DNA from: Oidiodendron maius Zn
Lineage: Eukaryota > Ascomycota > Leotiomycetes > Myxotrichaceae
Length of the DNA stretch: 64,000 nt
Reading direction: 5' to 3'
NCBI GenBank assembly: GCA_000827325.1
Contig: KN832883.1
Span: 518,867 to 582,866, forward strand
The notes under the pieces were generated by a model. It was not told where the DNA came from, searched no databases, and worked only from the letters and a program-made list of their open reading frames with translations. The position numbers and the translations under genes were made by a program. Position 1 is the stretch's first letter, and each line of letters begins with the position of its first letter. Shown here one piece after another: positions 23,971 to 34,490 of this stretch.

Positions 23971-24762
23971 ATGACAAAAACCCACCGGCAAAACAACAGT
24001 TCATCACGTCGGCACGGCAGCCCATTCTCATTCGGCGCTGGTATTTTAGGTGATGTGGCGAGCCATTCGCTTGCCGGCGACGAGAATATAGTCTCTTTGC
24101 ACGGTGTTATCCACGTCGAGAACAAACTCATGCTCGTCTTCGAGTACGTAGATAAGAGGGATCTTAAGAGCTTCATACACACACATAGTGATCACAGCGC
24201 TCTTAATCCGGCCACAGTCAAGGCATTGATGCACCAGTTGCTGCACGGCCTTAGGTTCTGCCACGCTAACAGGATCATGCATCGAGACCTCAAGCCTGAG
24301 AACTTGCTCATTAATAGCAGGGGCCAGCTCAAGCTTGCAGATTTCAGCCTCGGTCGTGCCTTTGGCATTCCTATTAAGACTTTCTCTAACGAGGTTGTTA
24401 TACTATAGTACAGATCTCCTGATATGCTCCTGGGCTCAAGAACCTATGATGCTAGCATTGATATCTGGTCGGCCGGCTGTATTATGGCGGAGATGTCGAG
24501 GGGGCATCCTCTCTTCCATAGCACTACGAACAATAATCAGCTCATGCAAATCTTCCGCGTTTTGGGCACGCCATCGGAAGGCTCTTGGCCGGGCATCTCG
24601 CGGTACACAGAATACAAGCGGAATGTTCCTATATACACAACTCGGAACCTGAGAGCGAGCGTACCGCAGATGGATCCCACCGGTGTTAATTTGCTTTTGA
24701 GGATGCTGCAGTTGAGACCAGAACTACAGATCAGTGCTACTGATGTGTTGGATTATCCGTGA
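23971..24762 (+). pseudogene. Pho85-like cyclin-dependent kinase, decayed intronless copy
   Basis: From about 24082 the frame closely follows the Pho85/CDK5 family: [75 protein letters not shown], and a C-lobe ending near [18 protein letters not shown]. Three features argue that it is dead. There is no N-lobe: the Gly-rich loop, the VAxK lysine and the PSTAIRE-type helix are missing. The DFG motif is DFS. A TAG at 24406-24408 sits exactly where the activation segment has an invariant Trp (TLWYR). No introns interrupt it, unlike most fungal PHO85 genes as I recall, so a retrocopy or truncated duplicate is likely. TGG to TAG is what RIP-type C-to-T change on the other strand yields. Confidence 0.85.
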
Positions 24763-25283
24763 TTTAATGGCCTATAAGGCCCATGCCAATATTCCAACCG
24801 CTTTATTGCTTTGTAATACGAATTGTTATGTTCACACTAACCTCGACCAGGGACGTGACTTATTCTTGGAACCAGTCTGGTCACGACTGTGTCATTCTCT
24901 CTTGGTAGGGGAGAGTGGAAGTGGCGTAAGGGATACGCTTTGTACCCTTCTGATGTAAGCGCTAGGATGTATCCAGCCACTCTTTGGAATCGCAAACGTT
25001 CGCTGCGAGGAATAATTCCAGGTACACTAACATAATGCAAGGGGAGGGATGTGACCTAGAACATAGAACTAAATCAACATCAACCGCGAAAAATAATTTC
25101 GTGGCCAAAAATGATTCCACATCAACGGAAATAATTCCAGATTAATGTTGTCGTAGACGCTGGAACATTCTCAAGAGTCCCTAAGCGTTGTCGTCTCCTT
25201 CAATGCAGGTATATAATAGTCCAGCCAGTCACTGAACAGGAGGGAATCTCAGCTCATTATCCACCTCAGTTTTCCACTCCAAA
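24763..25283. other. Promoter region of the secreted-protein gene
   Basis: No gene. Between about 25085 and 25150 short AATAATTTC/AATAATTCC repeats occur. The 3' part holds a TATA-like element. Confidence 0.4.
25210..25217 (+). promoter_or_regulatory. TATA-like element
   Basis: TATATAAT lies 67 bp upstream of the ATG at 25284, a plausible core-promoter position. Inference from sequence only. Confidence 0.4.
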
Positions 25284-26672
25284 ATGCTTGTTTCTGAGAC
25301 ACTTTTCCCTCTCCTGACTCTCTGCGCGAGCCTGGCCCAGGGTGTTCAGGCTAGTGTACTGCCAGGACGACGAAATAGGGTTCATCTGAAGCCTCACAAA
25401 CGTCAGATGTCGAATCAATTCAACCCCCTCCCTGATTCAGGTTTTGATGACCCTACGGTCCAAATTGCCGATCCGGCCTTTGGGACTGCCATTCAAGCAG
25501 GGTACCAAGGCCCGATGGCTTCATACGAAGACCATGCCCTGGTTGGGCCTGTTGACCTTCTTCGCAACGGCCAGGTCAACTTTGGGGTTACTCCCAACTT
25601 CACAACCCCTTTATACTTCGGGGTCTCGGCAAATAAATCATCCTACTGGTACATTGTGACCGATTCCTCGGATGAAGGTGAGATCACGCTTGTGTCTAAG
25701 TGAGCTCTAATAAGCTGCTGACTTATGATTATTCCCCTAGGAAATGCACGTCAACTGGGCGTCAACTTCGCTCCCAAATTGCGTTTTGCAGCTCAAGGTC
25801 GTACTCCCGAAGAGACACTTGGAGCAGAACAGCTCAATATTGTCAATAATACGATATATGGGCGAAAGGGTATGGTGGACTTCTCACCCGTCCGCAATAT
25901 TGTCCCCGGCTCTCCTGAACCTTTTCCCCCCAAGTCAGTTCAACCAGGATCTGTTGGAGACGAGTTTTATACACCGCTTGTCCAGCTCATGAACGCTGGA
26001 TGGGAGGTATGGAATGCACCTATTGTTGCCGGGGATGTTGATGAGGATTATCTCAACCAGTTCTGCGACGGTATTCCTCAGGACCAGCTGGCTGAATTTC
26101 GAAGCCATGTGCATGATCAAGTCCTCGCAATTTGCCCTCGAGAAGAGACAGTTACCCTATCTACAATTCATGGCTTCTCTTTTTCCAAATCCGTGTTATA
26201 CCTGATCGCTGACGGATCGGATCCATTACCCGCCACCCTTGATGGCGGCACATATGCACCTCGACTTAGCCACGTCAAGCTAGGAGATGACGACGCTCTC
26301 TTTAGTGGCATCGAACGTTTCTTTGTTAACACGAACGGCTATACAGACCACGATCTCCCCCAAGGAGCCCCTAATAATGAGACCCACCACCCATGGCGTC
26401 AGGGCCTCAATTCAGCGATTCTTGGTGAGGGAAATCCCTTAAACATTCTGGGCGCCATTCCGACAGTGGCATATGATTATTCCCCGTTGTGGGACTTCAA
26501 CCTATGGACCTGGACCAACTATTCTATCGAGAACGGAATTCGGACCCGACTGACCGGGGAGTTTGAGGTTCTGGGTATGGCTGCAGCTGGATACGTAACC
26601 AACCCAGATGGCTCACCGTTAGGCGACGCAGGCATTGTGAACAACTGTCCCGTGATTCATAGATTTTTGTAA
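25284..26672 (+). CDS. Secreted fungal protein of unknown function (DUF7482-like)
   Basis: Exons 25284-25677 and 25741-26672 (63-nt intron, codon G|GA) give 441 residues. A signal peptide (LVSETLFPLLTLCASLAQGVQA) is followed by a dibasic KPHKR site that could be cleaved by a Kex2-type protease. The body has motifs of a fungal extracellular family I recall as DUF7482: PLYFGVSANKSSYWYIVTDSSDEGNARQLG split over the intron, DFSPVRNIVPG, WEVWNAPIVAGDVD, a short Cys pair, WRQGLNSAI, YDYSPLWDFNLWTWT and a terminal VNNCPVIHRFL. Length and motif order match whole family members, so it seems intact. No catalytic function is known to me; repeated aromatic and Asp residues leave an enzymatic or binding role open. 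Confidence 0.8.
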
Positions 26673-26789
26673 ACGGTGAAACATTGTCTAAATTTATATT
26701 AACTTGCAACATAGTCAACTATATACAAAATCAATTATAGTAATTATTCGTACTACTAGAGAATAAGACACCTAAGCTCTACACCTATA

Positions 26790-27101
26790 AATGTGATGAC
26801 TCATGAAGAACAGGGATCTCAACCCAGTAGTAAAAGGCTCAAAGATGTATTCAACTATCAATCGTTATAACTAAGAGAACAAGCTACGTGTTACGGCGCA
26901 GGTCGAGATTAATAAGCGCCTCGTCTCAGGGGCCTCATTAAGCAATATCGTGTGACTGGCCCCCTGTATAAAAGAGTCTTATCCTCTCGACTCCCTTTAC
27001 TCCGTACCTTGTTCTCTTAGGTATAATGATTGATAGTTGATTGCGGCTTTGAGCCTTTTACCACTAGGTCGAGATCCCTGTTCTTCTTGAGTCGTCACAT
27101 T
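26790..27101. mobile_element. LTR-like fossil with inverted partial copy (fold-back)
   Basis: A ~99-bp arm at 26790-26888 is an imperfect inverted copy of 27003-27101, separated by about 114 bp. The right half looks like the end of a short LTR: TGTTACGG start near 26890, a TATAAAAGAG element near 26967, and a GTCACA end near 27099. The simplest reading is a solo LTR of about 210 bp next to an inverted LTR fragment. No coding region accompanies it. The arms differ at roughly a tenth of positions, mostly transitions, so it is an old broken relic. Confidence 0.55.
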
Positions 27102-27343
27102 AGAACAAGCTCACCAATCCTTCCGGGGACGGAGCTGAAATATATCCCTCTCTTTTGTATTGAACCAGAATTACCGCGCCGAGATTTCCGCGTTGCCGTA
27201 CAGACCGGGTCGTAGGAAGATATACTTGGTCGGAGCCTTGTGTATAAACCTAGCAAACCCCCTTCCTCCTCCTCTTTATTTAGTGGAGTTGAGCACTCCT
27301 CCATTACTGCAAGTCGAGCACCAACACCAACCCCTCTTTATTA

Positions 27344-27808
27344 AAATGGGTGGACAGAAGTTATTGTGCATACCCACTTTTACACCACAACTTGCCCTCT
27401 TTACCCCCCCTCTATTTAATTAAATAACAATGCTAAAATAAAATCATTGGGTTTTATTAGAGAACTTTACTAGATGCTTTATTCCTATAATAATATATAT
27501 TACTATAGTTCTGTTTATTTAAATTGTTAGAGTTATAATTAAGGGTTATTAGAAAAGTTGTTAAAAATCGCTTATTTTACATACAAAACACATAAATATT
27601 TATTTCTTCCTATTTTATTAAGGTACTGTACATGATATAGCATTAGGGGTATAGAATGAAGTAGAAAAAATAAAATCTTTAGTAAAGTTCTTTATTACAA
27701 CCCAAGGATTTTATTTTAGCATTGTTATTTAATTAAATAGAGGGGGGGTAAAGAGGGCAAGTTTTGGTGTAAAAGTGGGTATGCACAATAACTTCTGTCC
27801 ACCCATTT
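27344..27808. mobile_element. MITE with ~120-bp terminal inverted repeats, TA-flanked
   Basis: The 465-bp segment starts AAATGGGTGGACAGAAG and ends with its reverse complement. The inverted repeats extend about 120 bp, through the CTCTTTACCCCCCCTC tract and ATGCTAAAATAAAATC, with only a few mismatches. TA dinucleotides flank both ends (27342-27343 and 27809-27810), the target-site signature of Tc1/mariner-type insertion. The centre is very AT-rich and encodes nothing. It is a complete-looking non-autonomous DNA element. Near-identity of the ends suggests fairly recent mobility or correction. Confidence 0.8.
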
Positions 27809-28174
27809 TATCACCGCCGATACCTCTCCTAGCAACAATGCCTGCCGCTGCGGGCATGAGAAAACCTAGTGGGAGAGATGATATTCGAGAATCCCCCACA
27901 TCTGACGAGTTCTCACCCTCTCTGCATCCCAAAATTCAGCCCAGAGAGTATTTAGACTTCCCGTTAACCTCTCTTAGTTACATAGACCCCACCCCTTCAC
28001 AGGCCGGTGCACAGATATGACATTTTCCTCTTCTGTCACTATGAGCTCTGGATCGTCAGTGTCGCCTCTCGAGTTGATTTGGGACCTGTTGGTCACAGAA
28101 GTATGGCCGGTATGGCGATTCGTGACTGGAGTGAGAGTTAGGCAAATAGGTTTAGATGAATTGAATATGGCGAC
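27809..28174. other. Intergenic
   Basis: Right flank of the MITE. A short plus-strand frame (27838-28020) has no recognisable domain. Confidence 0.35.
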
Positions 28175-28877
28175 TCACCGTGCTATGCAAGAATAGAATT
28201 TGTTCTGCCGTGGACATGATAGACTTTCTGGTAAGGTCCTGAGAGAAGTTTTATTCACGAACTGATGAGGGTTGCCGAATAATGACGTTGCATCGGAAAG
28301 CCCAAGAAAAGCTTGACTAGTTCCTGTAGGCCTTGCACATACACGTACATTTTGAACTCTATGGCCATCCAGCGGATTCACATGGTGACTCTTATCATTG
28401 TCTTGTTTGTCATAGCCTACACCGAAAGGACCACTTGACGATGAAGTAGATCCTTTCGGCCACTGAGGGCTTCGCTGAACCTGGCCGGCTAGGCCAAGGT
28501 TGCCCCATTGCAAACTATGTGGTTCAGTGGCTGAGATCTTTGCAGCACGGCAATTTGGTGAGTGGGTTAGAATGCTCTGCCTTCCAATCCTGGACAGTAT
28601 GGCTTTAATGACTACATTTTCTTGGTGGAAGACAACAGTTTCAGCCTTGACGTGGGAAATCATTTGGCATAGCTGAATAGCATCTTGTTCAAGAGATTTA
28701 ATGCGGTTCAATTCACGCTGCCGATGAAGTCTGCGATAGCCATAAGTGGATGTTCCCGCGTCCAGATATTGACTAGTTACTTAAAGCTTACTTCTGGGCC
28801 TTCCTCACCTGAGCTCGTCGGCGTTCCTTTCGGGTAAGGAGCGTAGTTGTAATCACATCCCTATCAACGGCTTCCAT
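28175..28877 (-). CDS. Fungal bZIP-type transcription factor
   Basis: Exons 28877-28792 and 28730-28175 (61-nt intron, GTAAGC donor, CGCAG acceptor) give 213 residues. The basic region crosses the intron: TRKERRRAQVRKAQK then LHRQRELNRIKSLE. This matches the RRAQxRRAQRxHRxRK type of fungal bZIP, including the intron within the basic region. A weak heptad zipper (LEQDAIQLCQMI...ENVVIKAIL) follows. The remaining ~130 residues are low-complexity and Ser/Pro-rich. It probably binds DNA as a dimer; targets are unknown. The protein is short for the group, so a further 3' or 5' exon is possible. Confidence 0.75.
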
Positions 28878-30226
28878 AGATAGAACTAGGTTATAGGTGT
28901 TTGAGAAACAGAATCTGTAGATTTCAAGTTATACATATCTACGCCAGATCGAAGGCGCGGTGACATTAAATAGTCTTACAGCTGCGAACAAGTCAGGTGG
29001 CACGGGATGAGAAAATGGAGAGGGGTGTGACAGGACCATTTGATGCACACGCGATTAACCTGGATTTTCCGGTCAATGCGAGTGCGCATTTCCGGGGCTC
29101 TCCCAGGGACAGATTAACAGGTTCAGAGAGCTGTCAGCAATGTGGAACCAATTCGCTAAGGATAGATTCACGCCATGTGTGAATCTAGCTGTGAATCTAT
29201 CCAGGTCGATGGCCGCCTCGCTAATCTAATTGCATGTTTAGCCGGCGATCTCGGCACCAGGACCCAGAAGTTTAACACCGGTTATCATTCCCTAAATCTC
29301 TTAGATTAGGAATCATATGAATACTGACGTTACTCCCACTGTCATAACAAGGGTTCCATTAAGTGTGGACATACAAAGGTAGACACAACAGGTCGCGCTC
29401 GCCCCGATCCACCTCAACAGCGGCTGCTTCAGCGAGACCAGACGTGTTCACTGAGAGCGTGTCGGCCGGTTTGCCGGACGCGTTACATATGCTCTAGGAC
29501 AACTATTAATTATCGCCAGTCTTTCCTGTAGCGAACTTAAACACTTGTTTCTCAGTGTTGATCCCTTTATCCCTTTACTGTACTACCTTCTACAACACTC
29601 TGCGTTAAGCTACACAAATAAATTTCCCAGAACTGTTTTCCAGTCAAGATTAGAGCGCCCTAAGGAGACCCTACTCAAACACCAATTTATACCCGAAGCA
29701 CACAACCCGTTAGCAAAAATAGCCCATAGTTGATACCTGTCGATGGGGTAGGCACGGATGAAGTGTATCGGAGAGTCTGGGTAAACCAAGCTCCGTATTT
29801 GATACGTGCTGGTACTCCACGGGCTTTTTTGAAACCCGCGACATGATCACGAGACATTTGTCATCATTATCAAGCAATGGTAACAGAGCACGGTAGTGTG
29901 GAGTCAGTGTGGAGCCAGTGTGATTGACAGGGTGGCCAAGAGCTATACAGTATATAAGCAATCTCAGACGGAACCCCTGCACAGTCCCTGGAGTGATACA
30001 ATGCATGGATACTGAGAATCGGATCCGAATTGGAATGATCAAGTGTATATTGAGAATATAGTAGCAAAGCTCTATGAAAATGGGTTCTATTGCCAAGGAA
30101 AGCCAGGAGCGCAAAGGTTCTAAAAGTGTATACTCCCAATCTATCAGTGTCTTCTTGGCATCAAAAAGTACCAACATAGCCATGCCAGAAGCCTTCTTCG
30201 CTTTCCACTCCCTACGCACATCTGGC
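28878..30226. other. Intergenic
   Basis: No gene. A 12-bp perfect inverted repeat (GGATAGATTCAC / GTGAATCTATCC) lies at about 29160-29202. Confidence 0.4.
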
Positions 30227-30778
30227 TCATCCCATCCATGTCGCAAAAGCAACAGCAGCCATAACAGTAGCCGCAACAAGACCATATGAAGCGCCCACGG
30301 AAACCGCTCCAGACTTTGAAGTCGTTGCGGCTGGTGTAGCGCCAGTTGTAGTCGATGACCCGGATGTACCGCTCGCACCAGCGGCCATCAAAGTGGCTTG
30401 TCCAAAGTTGGCATGCAGCTGCTCACACCACAACCCCATACCGTTGAAATCGACCGTTGTCTTGCCAGCATCAAGGTTGATGGTGAGCATGTCAGAGGTG
30501 GCAGCTTGCGTAACCCGCTCATTGGAGATGCGAAACCCGTCTTGGAGAACACCGTTACTAGTGCCCCACCAGTAGAGGGCGGGAGCACTGGCGTCTTGGA
30601 GAGTGTAGCTTGAGATAGTCAGGGTGGTAGGGTTGGTCACCGTGACCACACCTCCTAGGCCGCCGTCGAGAGACGAAAGGGTTCCAGTCCAGCCGATTTT
30701 GTCGATGGTGGCATTTTGTGCCGTTGCAAGAAAGGTGGCGACCCCGATAACTAGGAAGGAGATGCTGAGCTTAATCAT
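30227..30778 (-). CDS. GPI-anchored DM13-domain protein
   Basis: Intronless, 183 residues. A signal peptide (MIKLSISFLVIGVATFLATA) is followed by a beta-rich domain of about 110 residues. Its core, GGLGGVVTVTNPTTLTISSYTLQDASAPALYWWGTS, matches the DM13 fold, thought to carry electrons in extracellular redox proteins. A single Cys (WCEQLH, about residue 125) corresponds to the redox Cys proposed for the family. A Ser/Thr/Gly-rich linker and a hydrophobic tail (SYGLVAATVMAAVAFATW) look like a GPI-attachment signal. It lies head-to-head with the ferric reductase gene, which supports a membrane redox role. No redox partner is proven. Confidence 0.75.
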   Translation of the reverse strand: MIKLSISFLVIGVATFLATAQNATIDKIGWTGTLSSLDGGLGGVVTVTNPTTLTISSYTLQDASAPALYWWGTSNGVLQDGFRISNERVTQAATSDMLTINLDAGKTTVDFNGMGLWCEQLHANFGQATLMAAGASGTSGSSTTTGATPAATTSKSGAVSVGASYGLVAATVMAAVAFATWMG

Positions 30779-31862
30779 AATTGCGGTGACGGGGACGGTC
30801 GATGAGCAATTGTGATGTAAATTTTGTGAGAGTGAGATGGTTTGAGTCCGATGGAACGTTTTGAACCAAGGTTAGGGGTAAAAGAGTGAGTCTGAGTTGT
30901 ATATTAAACAGTGAAGAACTTGGAAGGAAATTAGGAAATTAGCTAGCTTATATGTCCTCCCGTAAAGTTAGAGCTCTGTCGATTGATCAATTAGACTGCG
31001 GCCAGCGGCACTTGTGTTCAGTTGACGGAGATTGGGCCGAGAAGATTCGGCCACTTCCTACAGGCACTGGCTCGCTCTGCAATCCACATATGTTCGTGGC
31101 CAATTATCTGCAATAAGTTCCGCATTTCTTCTCCACTGCCGGTAGATCAAAAGACTACCTCATGTAGACCGAAACTAAAACCCCTGCAAAGCACCATGCT
31201 AACTGCGTCTAGAGTCCCAGCTTGTGCAAAATATACAACAACAAGAGCTCAGACCACGGTACCGGCATTATTGGCCGGCGATCCCCCCTCCAGCCCGTAT
31301 GTTTCATGCACGAATTATTGGAGGTAGAGAGTGAGTGATTCCAAATGCCGAAATGCAACCTTCCATCGCCGAAGTGTTTCACTTTACCCTACTACTCATC
31401 TAAGAAATAGATCTGCTTTTCAGGGCTTAATGGACATTCCACTCTGCCTTGATTTCCGGTTCTCCATGAGACCAATTTGTCAAAGAACATGTCTTTTTCC
31501 TTAATCTGTTTTCCCGTATCCAAACCATGCATGTCACTAGCACCAGATCATTCCCTTCTCTGTACGATGAGTTTTCAGAGGCCCCTGGGCCTACGCTATC
31601 TTAAATGCCTCAACAAACTCAGATTAGTGCGTCTTAGATCCCCTATAATAAACATACCTATATTAGCAGTTTAGTTCAAGAATGGTGTTTCGTTGGCAAA
31701 TGGAATTCTAACCGGGTTCTTCCAGTTCTCAGCCTATTAGTTCTACGGCGTTGAGTTATACATGAATCAAGGTCTCCTCTTCACTCTTTCATCCCTATTA
31801 TATTCCTTCCAGACATTGATTGCCTTCTACACTCTAGTCCCTGAGACCTGTTCATCATCAAT
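30779..31862. other. Shared upstream region of DM13 gene and ferric reductase
   Basis: 1.08 kb between two diverging genes. Short frames only. A TTTAATATA stretch about 120 bp upstream of the DM13 start could be a core promoter. Isolated GATA cores occur, but none matches a full iron-regulator site convincingly. Confidence 0.35.
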
Positions 31863-33586
31863 ATGCCGAAACCAGTCATAGAGGATCAGTATACTGTGGC
31901 CAGGATATATTTTGCGTGTGTGGTTGGATTGTTGTTTGCCGAATCCATGATCCAGCTCCCATCGTATCTCTTCATCCTACGAACTCGAGGTACGTTATAC
32001 CAGAGACACGCAACAATCGCGTTGAAGTTCTAACGTACTATACAGGTCGAGCGGTCCTCAAACCCTCAACGCGCCGCTCAAAGCCGTACACTATCTTGCA
32101 TAAACTCTTCACTCTCCCTTCCCTGATACCTGTCGTAACTAGCCACCATCTTCCTAACATCTTCCGCTTCCTCATCTTCGCTGGACTCAACATTTTATTT
32201 GGCTACAACAGGGTGGAATACAGCACCGACTACAAAGTATACGGCTGGCTCACCATTGCAAACGGTGGGCTCGCGCTCCTGCTTTCCGCGCGGTCCAACC
32301 TCTTCAGTCTTGTCATGCGCATCCCCAGCTCTACCCTCCTTATCTACCACCGTTTTATCGGCTTTGCCACTTTTGTAAACGCCACTCTTCATTTCGCTCT
32401 GAATATCCGTCATGACGTTGTCACAAACCAACTGACGGGCGCCGTAGAGGCCACTAGGATTCGAGTGGGTATCATGGCCTGGTTGAGCTTGGCGATTATT
32501 TTTGCCACAAGTCTGCCATTTGTCCGCCGTCACCTATTCGAAGTATTCTACTATTCCCATTTTCTATTCTTGGTCTTCACCGTCGGGGCACTAATCCACA
32601 CTACGAACGGTCCCGAGTTTCTCCTTCCGGGACTTTGTCTTTGGGGCGTTGACCGCTTGATTCGGTTTGGGTATAATTTCCGTAGCGTCGAGGCCAAGGA
32701 GATCAAATGGTATGAGGGCGACGTGACGAAGTTCAAGTTGGAAGGAATACAAAGTCTGAGGCCTGGTCAGATAGCGTGGATCCAGATCCCCGGCATCTCT
32801 TGGTTTAACTGGCATCCTTTCACCATTGCTTCTGCGCCCGGAGAGCAGGCAGTAGTCGCTATCAGAGGGCTTGGGAGTTTTGCAAAGAAGGTACAACGTC
32901 TTGCTAGCGGTTCGGGAGGGAGTGAGAAGAGTGAGGGTGAAGTGAATAGAGCGAGAAATCTGAAGATCCGCGTGGATGGCCCGTACGGAGTAACTGGTGA
33001 GCAGTGGGGTCTTCGTTCTGTTACTGTTCTCGTGGCCGGTGGAATCGGCATCACGCCTGGGATCAGTATTGCATCGCACATAATCGCCAGAGCGTCAACT
33101 ATGAGGAATGTTGACCAACACTCGGACAAGCAGTGGCATATCCATCTGCTGTGGGTTATAAAAGTTGTCTGTCATGCAGAATGGTTCAAAGAGGACTTGA
33201 AAACCCTTTCCTTGATATCTGCGGACCCAGCTATGCCAGTCACCTTGAACATTACGATCCATGTGACTGGATCAAAGAGTCCACAGCTTAAAGCTGCTAC
33301 AGATTCGCAACCGCTAAATCTGGACACGGTGATGGAGCCAGCTAGCCAAGATGAAGTTCCCAACACAAATGAGCCATATCTATATGATGGTCCGGGAGAG
33401 GTGATTCCGGGTAGACCAGATGTTGAAGCGTGGATGGAAAATATTAAGAGTATGCGACCGGGAATGGATGTGGCGGTGAGTACGTGCGGACCTAGACAGC
33501 TGCTGGATGATGCACGGAAGGCGGCTGCGAAGGCGAGTTCGGAAGGCAGTCTATTCTTTGTTGAGGAGGAGCTTTTTGAGCTTTAG
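31863..33586 (+). CDS. Ferric reductase-type transmembrane NADPH oxidoreductase
   Basis: Exons 31863-31989 and 32046-33586 (56-nt intron) give 555 residues. The N-terminal half has about six or seven membrane spans with paired heme-ligand His residues in IYHRFIGFATFVNATLHF and FEVFYYSHFLFLVFTVGALIH. The cytoplasmic half has the FAD site HPFTIASAPGE, the NADPH site VLVAGGIGITPGIS and a terminal CGPRQLLDDAR. This is the standard FRE/NOX plan. It would move electrons from NADPH through FAD and two hemes across the membrane to ferric iron or another acceptor. It is shorter than many plasma-membrane Fre proteins because the N-terminal ectodomain is minimal. It is divergent from the DM13 gene. Confidence 0.9.
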
Positions 33587-34490
33587 GGTGGCAGGGAAAA
33601 TAGAACATGTTAAGAGGACAATTGACTGATAGAGAACATGAAACAATAGAGTAGTTTGGCAATACAAGAAACATAGTGCTCACTATACGTAAAATTACTC
33701 AAAACCCCCTCAATTCGTAAATAATTACTGAGGCCTCCTTCCGTGTCATTTTAGACGCTCACTCGTGTCATCTTAGTATGTCTAGGTACATCCTAATTAC
33801 CCTAATGTTCTATGCCTTCTAGAGTGCCTTGTTATAATAATTATTCATCAGGGCCTCAAGCACGCATGATACATCCCTTAGGATCTAGGATATCCTTTAG
33901 GATCCAAGATTTAGAGGATTTATATAAGTCAATAAAAGGCCGAATAGGTCTACATAAAGGGGTCTTTACTTCAGTATAGCTGTGCTTAATTAGTTGTCTC
34001 TACATCACTCAATAGTCAATATAACTGAGTTTCATCTTGATATCCGACTACAACCTGTGCATTACCTGACCTCTAATCAAGAAGTACTAATTATATCTAG
34101 CTTGCGTTCTTTAATATATATATTTATCCTACTAGTATAACTACTATTAGGTTTAGATCTCTTTAGTCTACTCCCTATATTAAGTCATTTATATCTTTTT
34201 CTTTTCTGCCTAAAGGAAGATATTGTAGTACTACCTGCACTAATCTCTAGGCCTATCAAGTAAGTTATACTACTCTATATTATATCGCTTCTTATCGATA
34301 AAGTTTCAAACTGATAATTCCGCCGGTTATAAGTTATACTATGGACGGAAGGGTTGCTGCTAGCTCTTTACTTATTCGCTCTGCAATAAAGCGTAGTATT
34401 TAAAATCGCAATCTTTGAGCGGACTAGCCTGGATTTATTGCTAGTTGGCAGGCAAACATGCACATCTAAGCTCTAAATATATTTGATATA
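33587..34490. other. AT-rich intergenic block
   Basis: Strongly AT-rich from about 33660 to 34350, with many TA-rich words and no open frames. It looks like RIP-degraded repeat DNA, but no family can be named. Confidence 0.45.
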
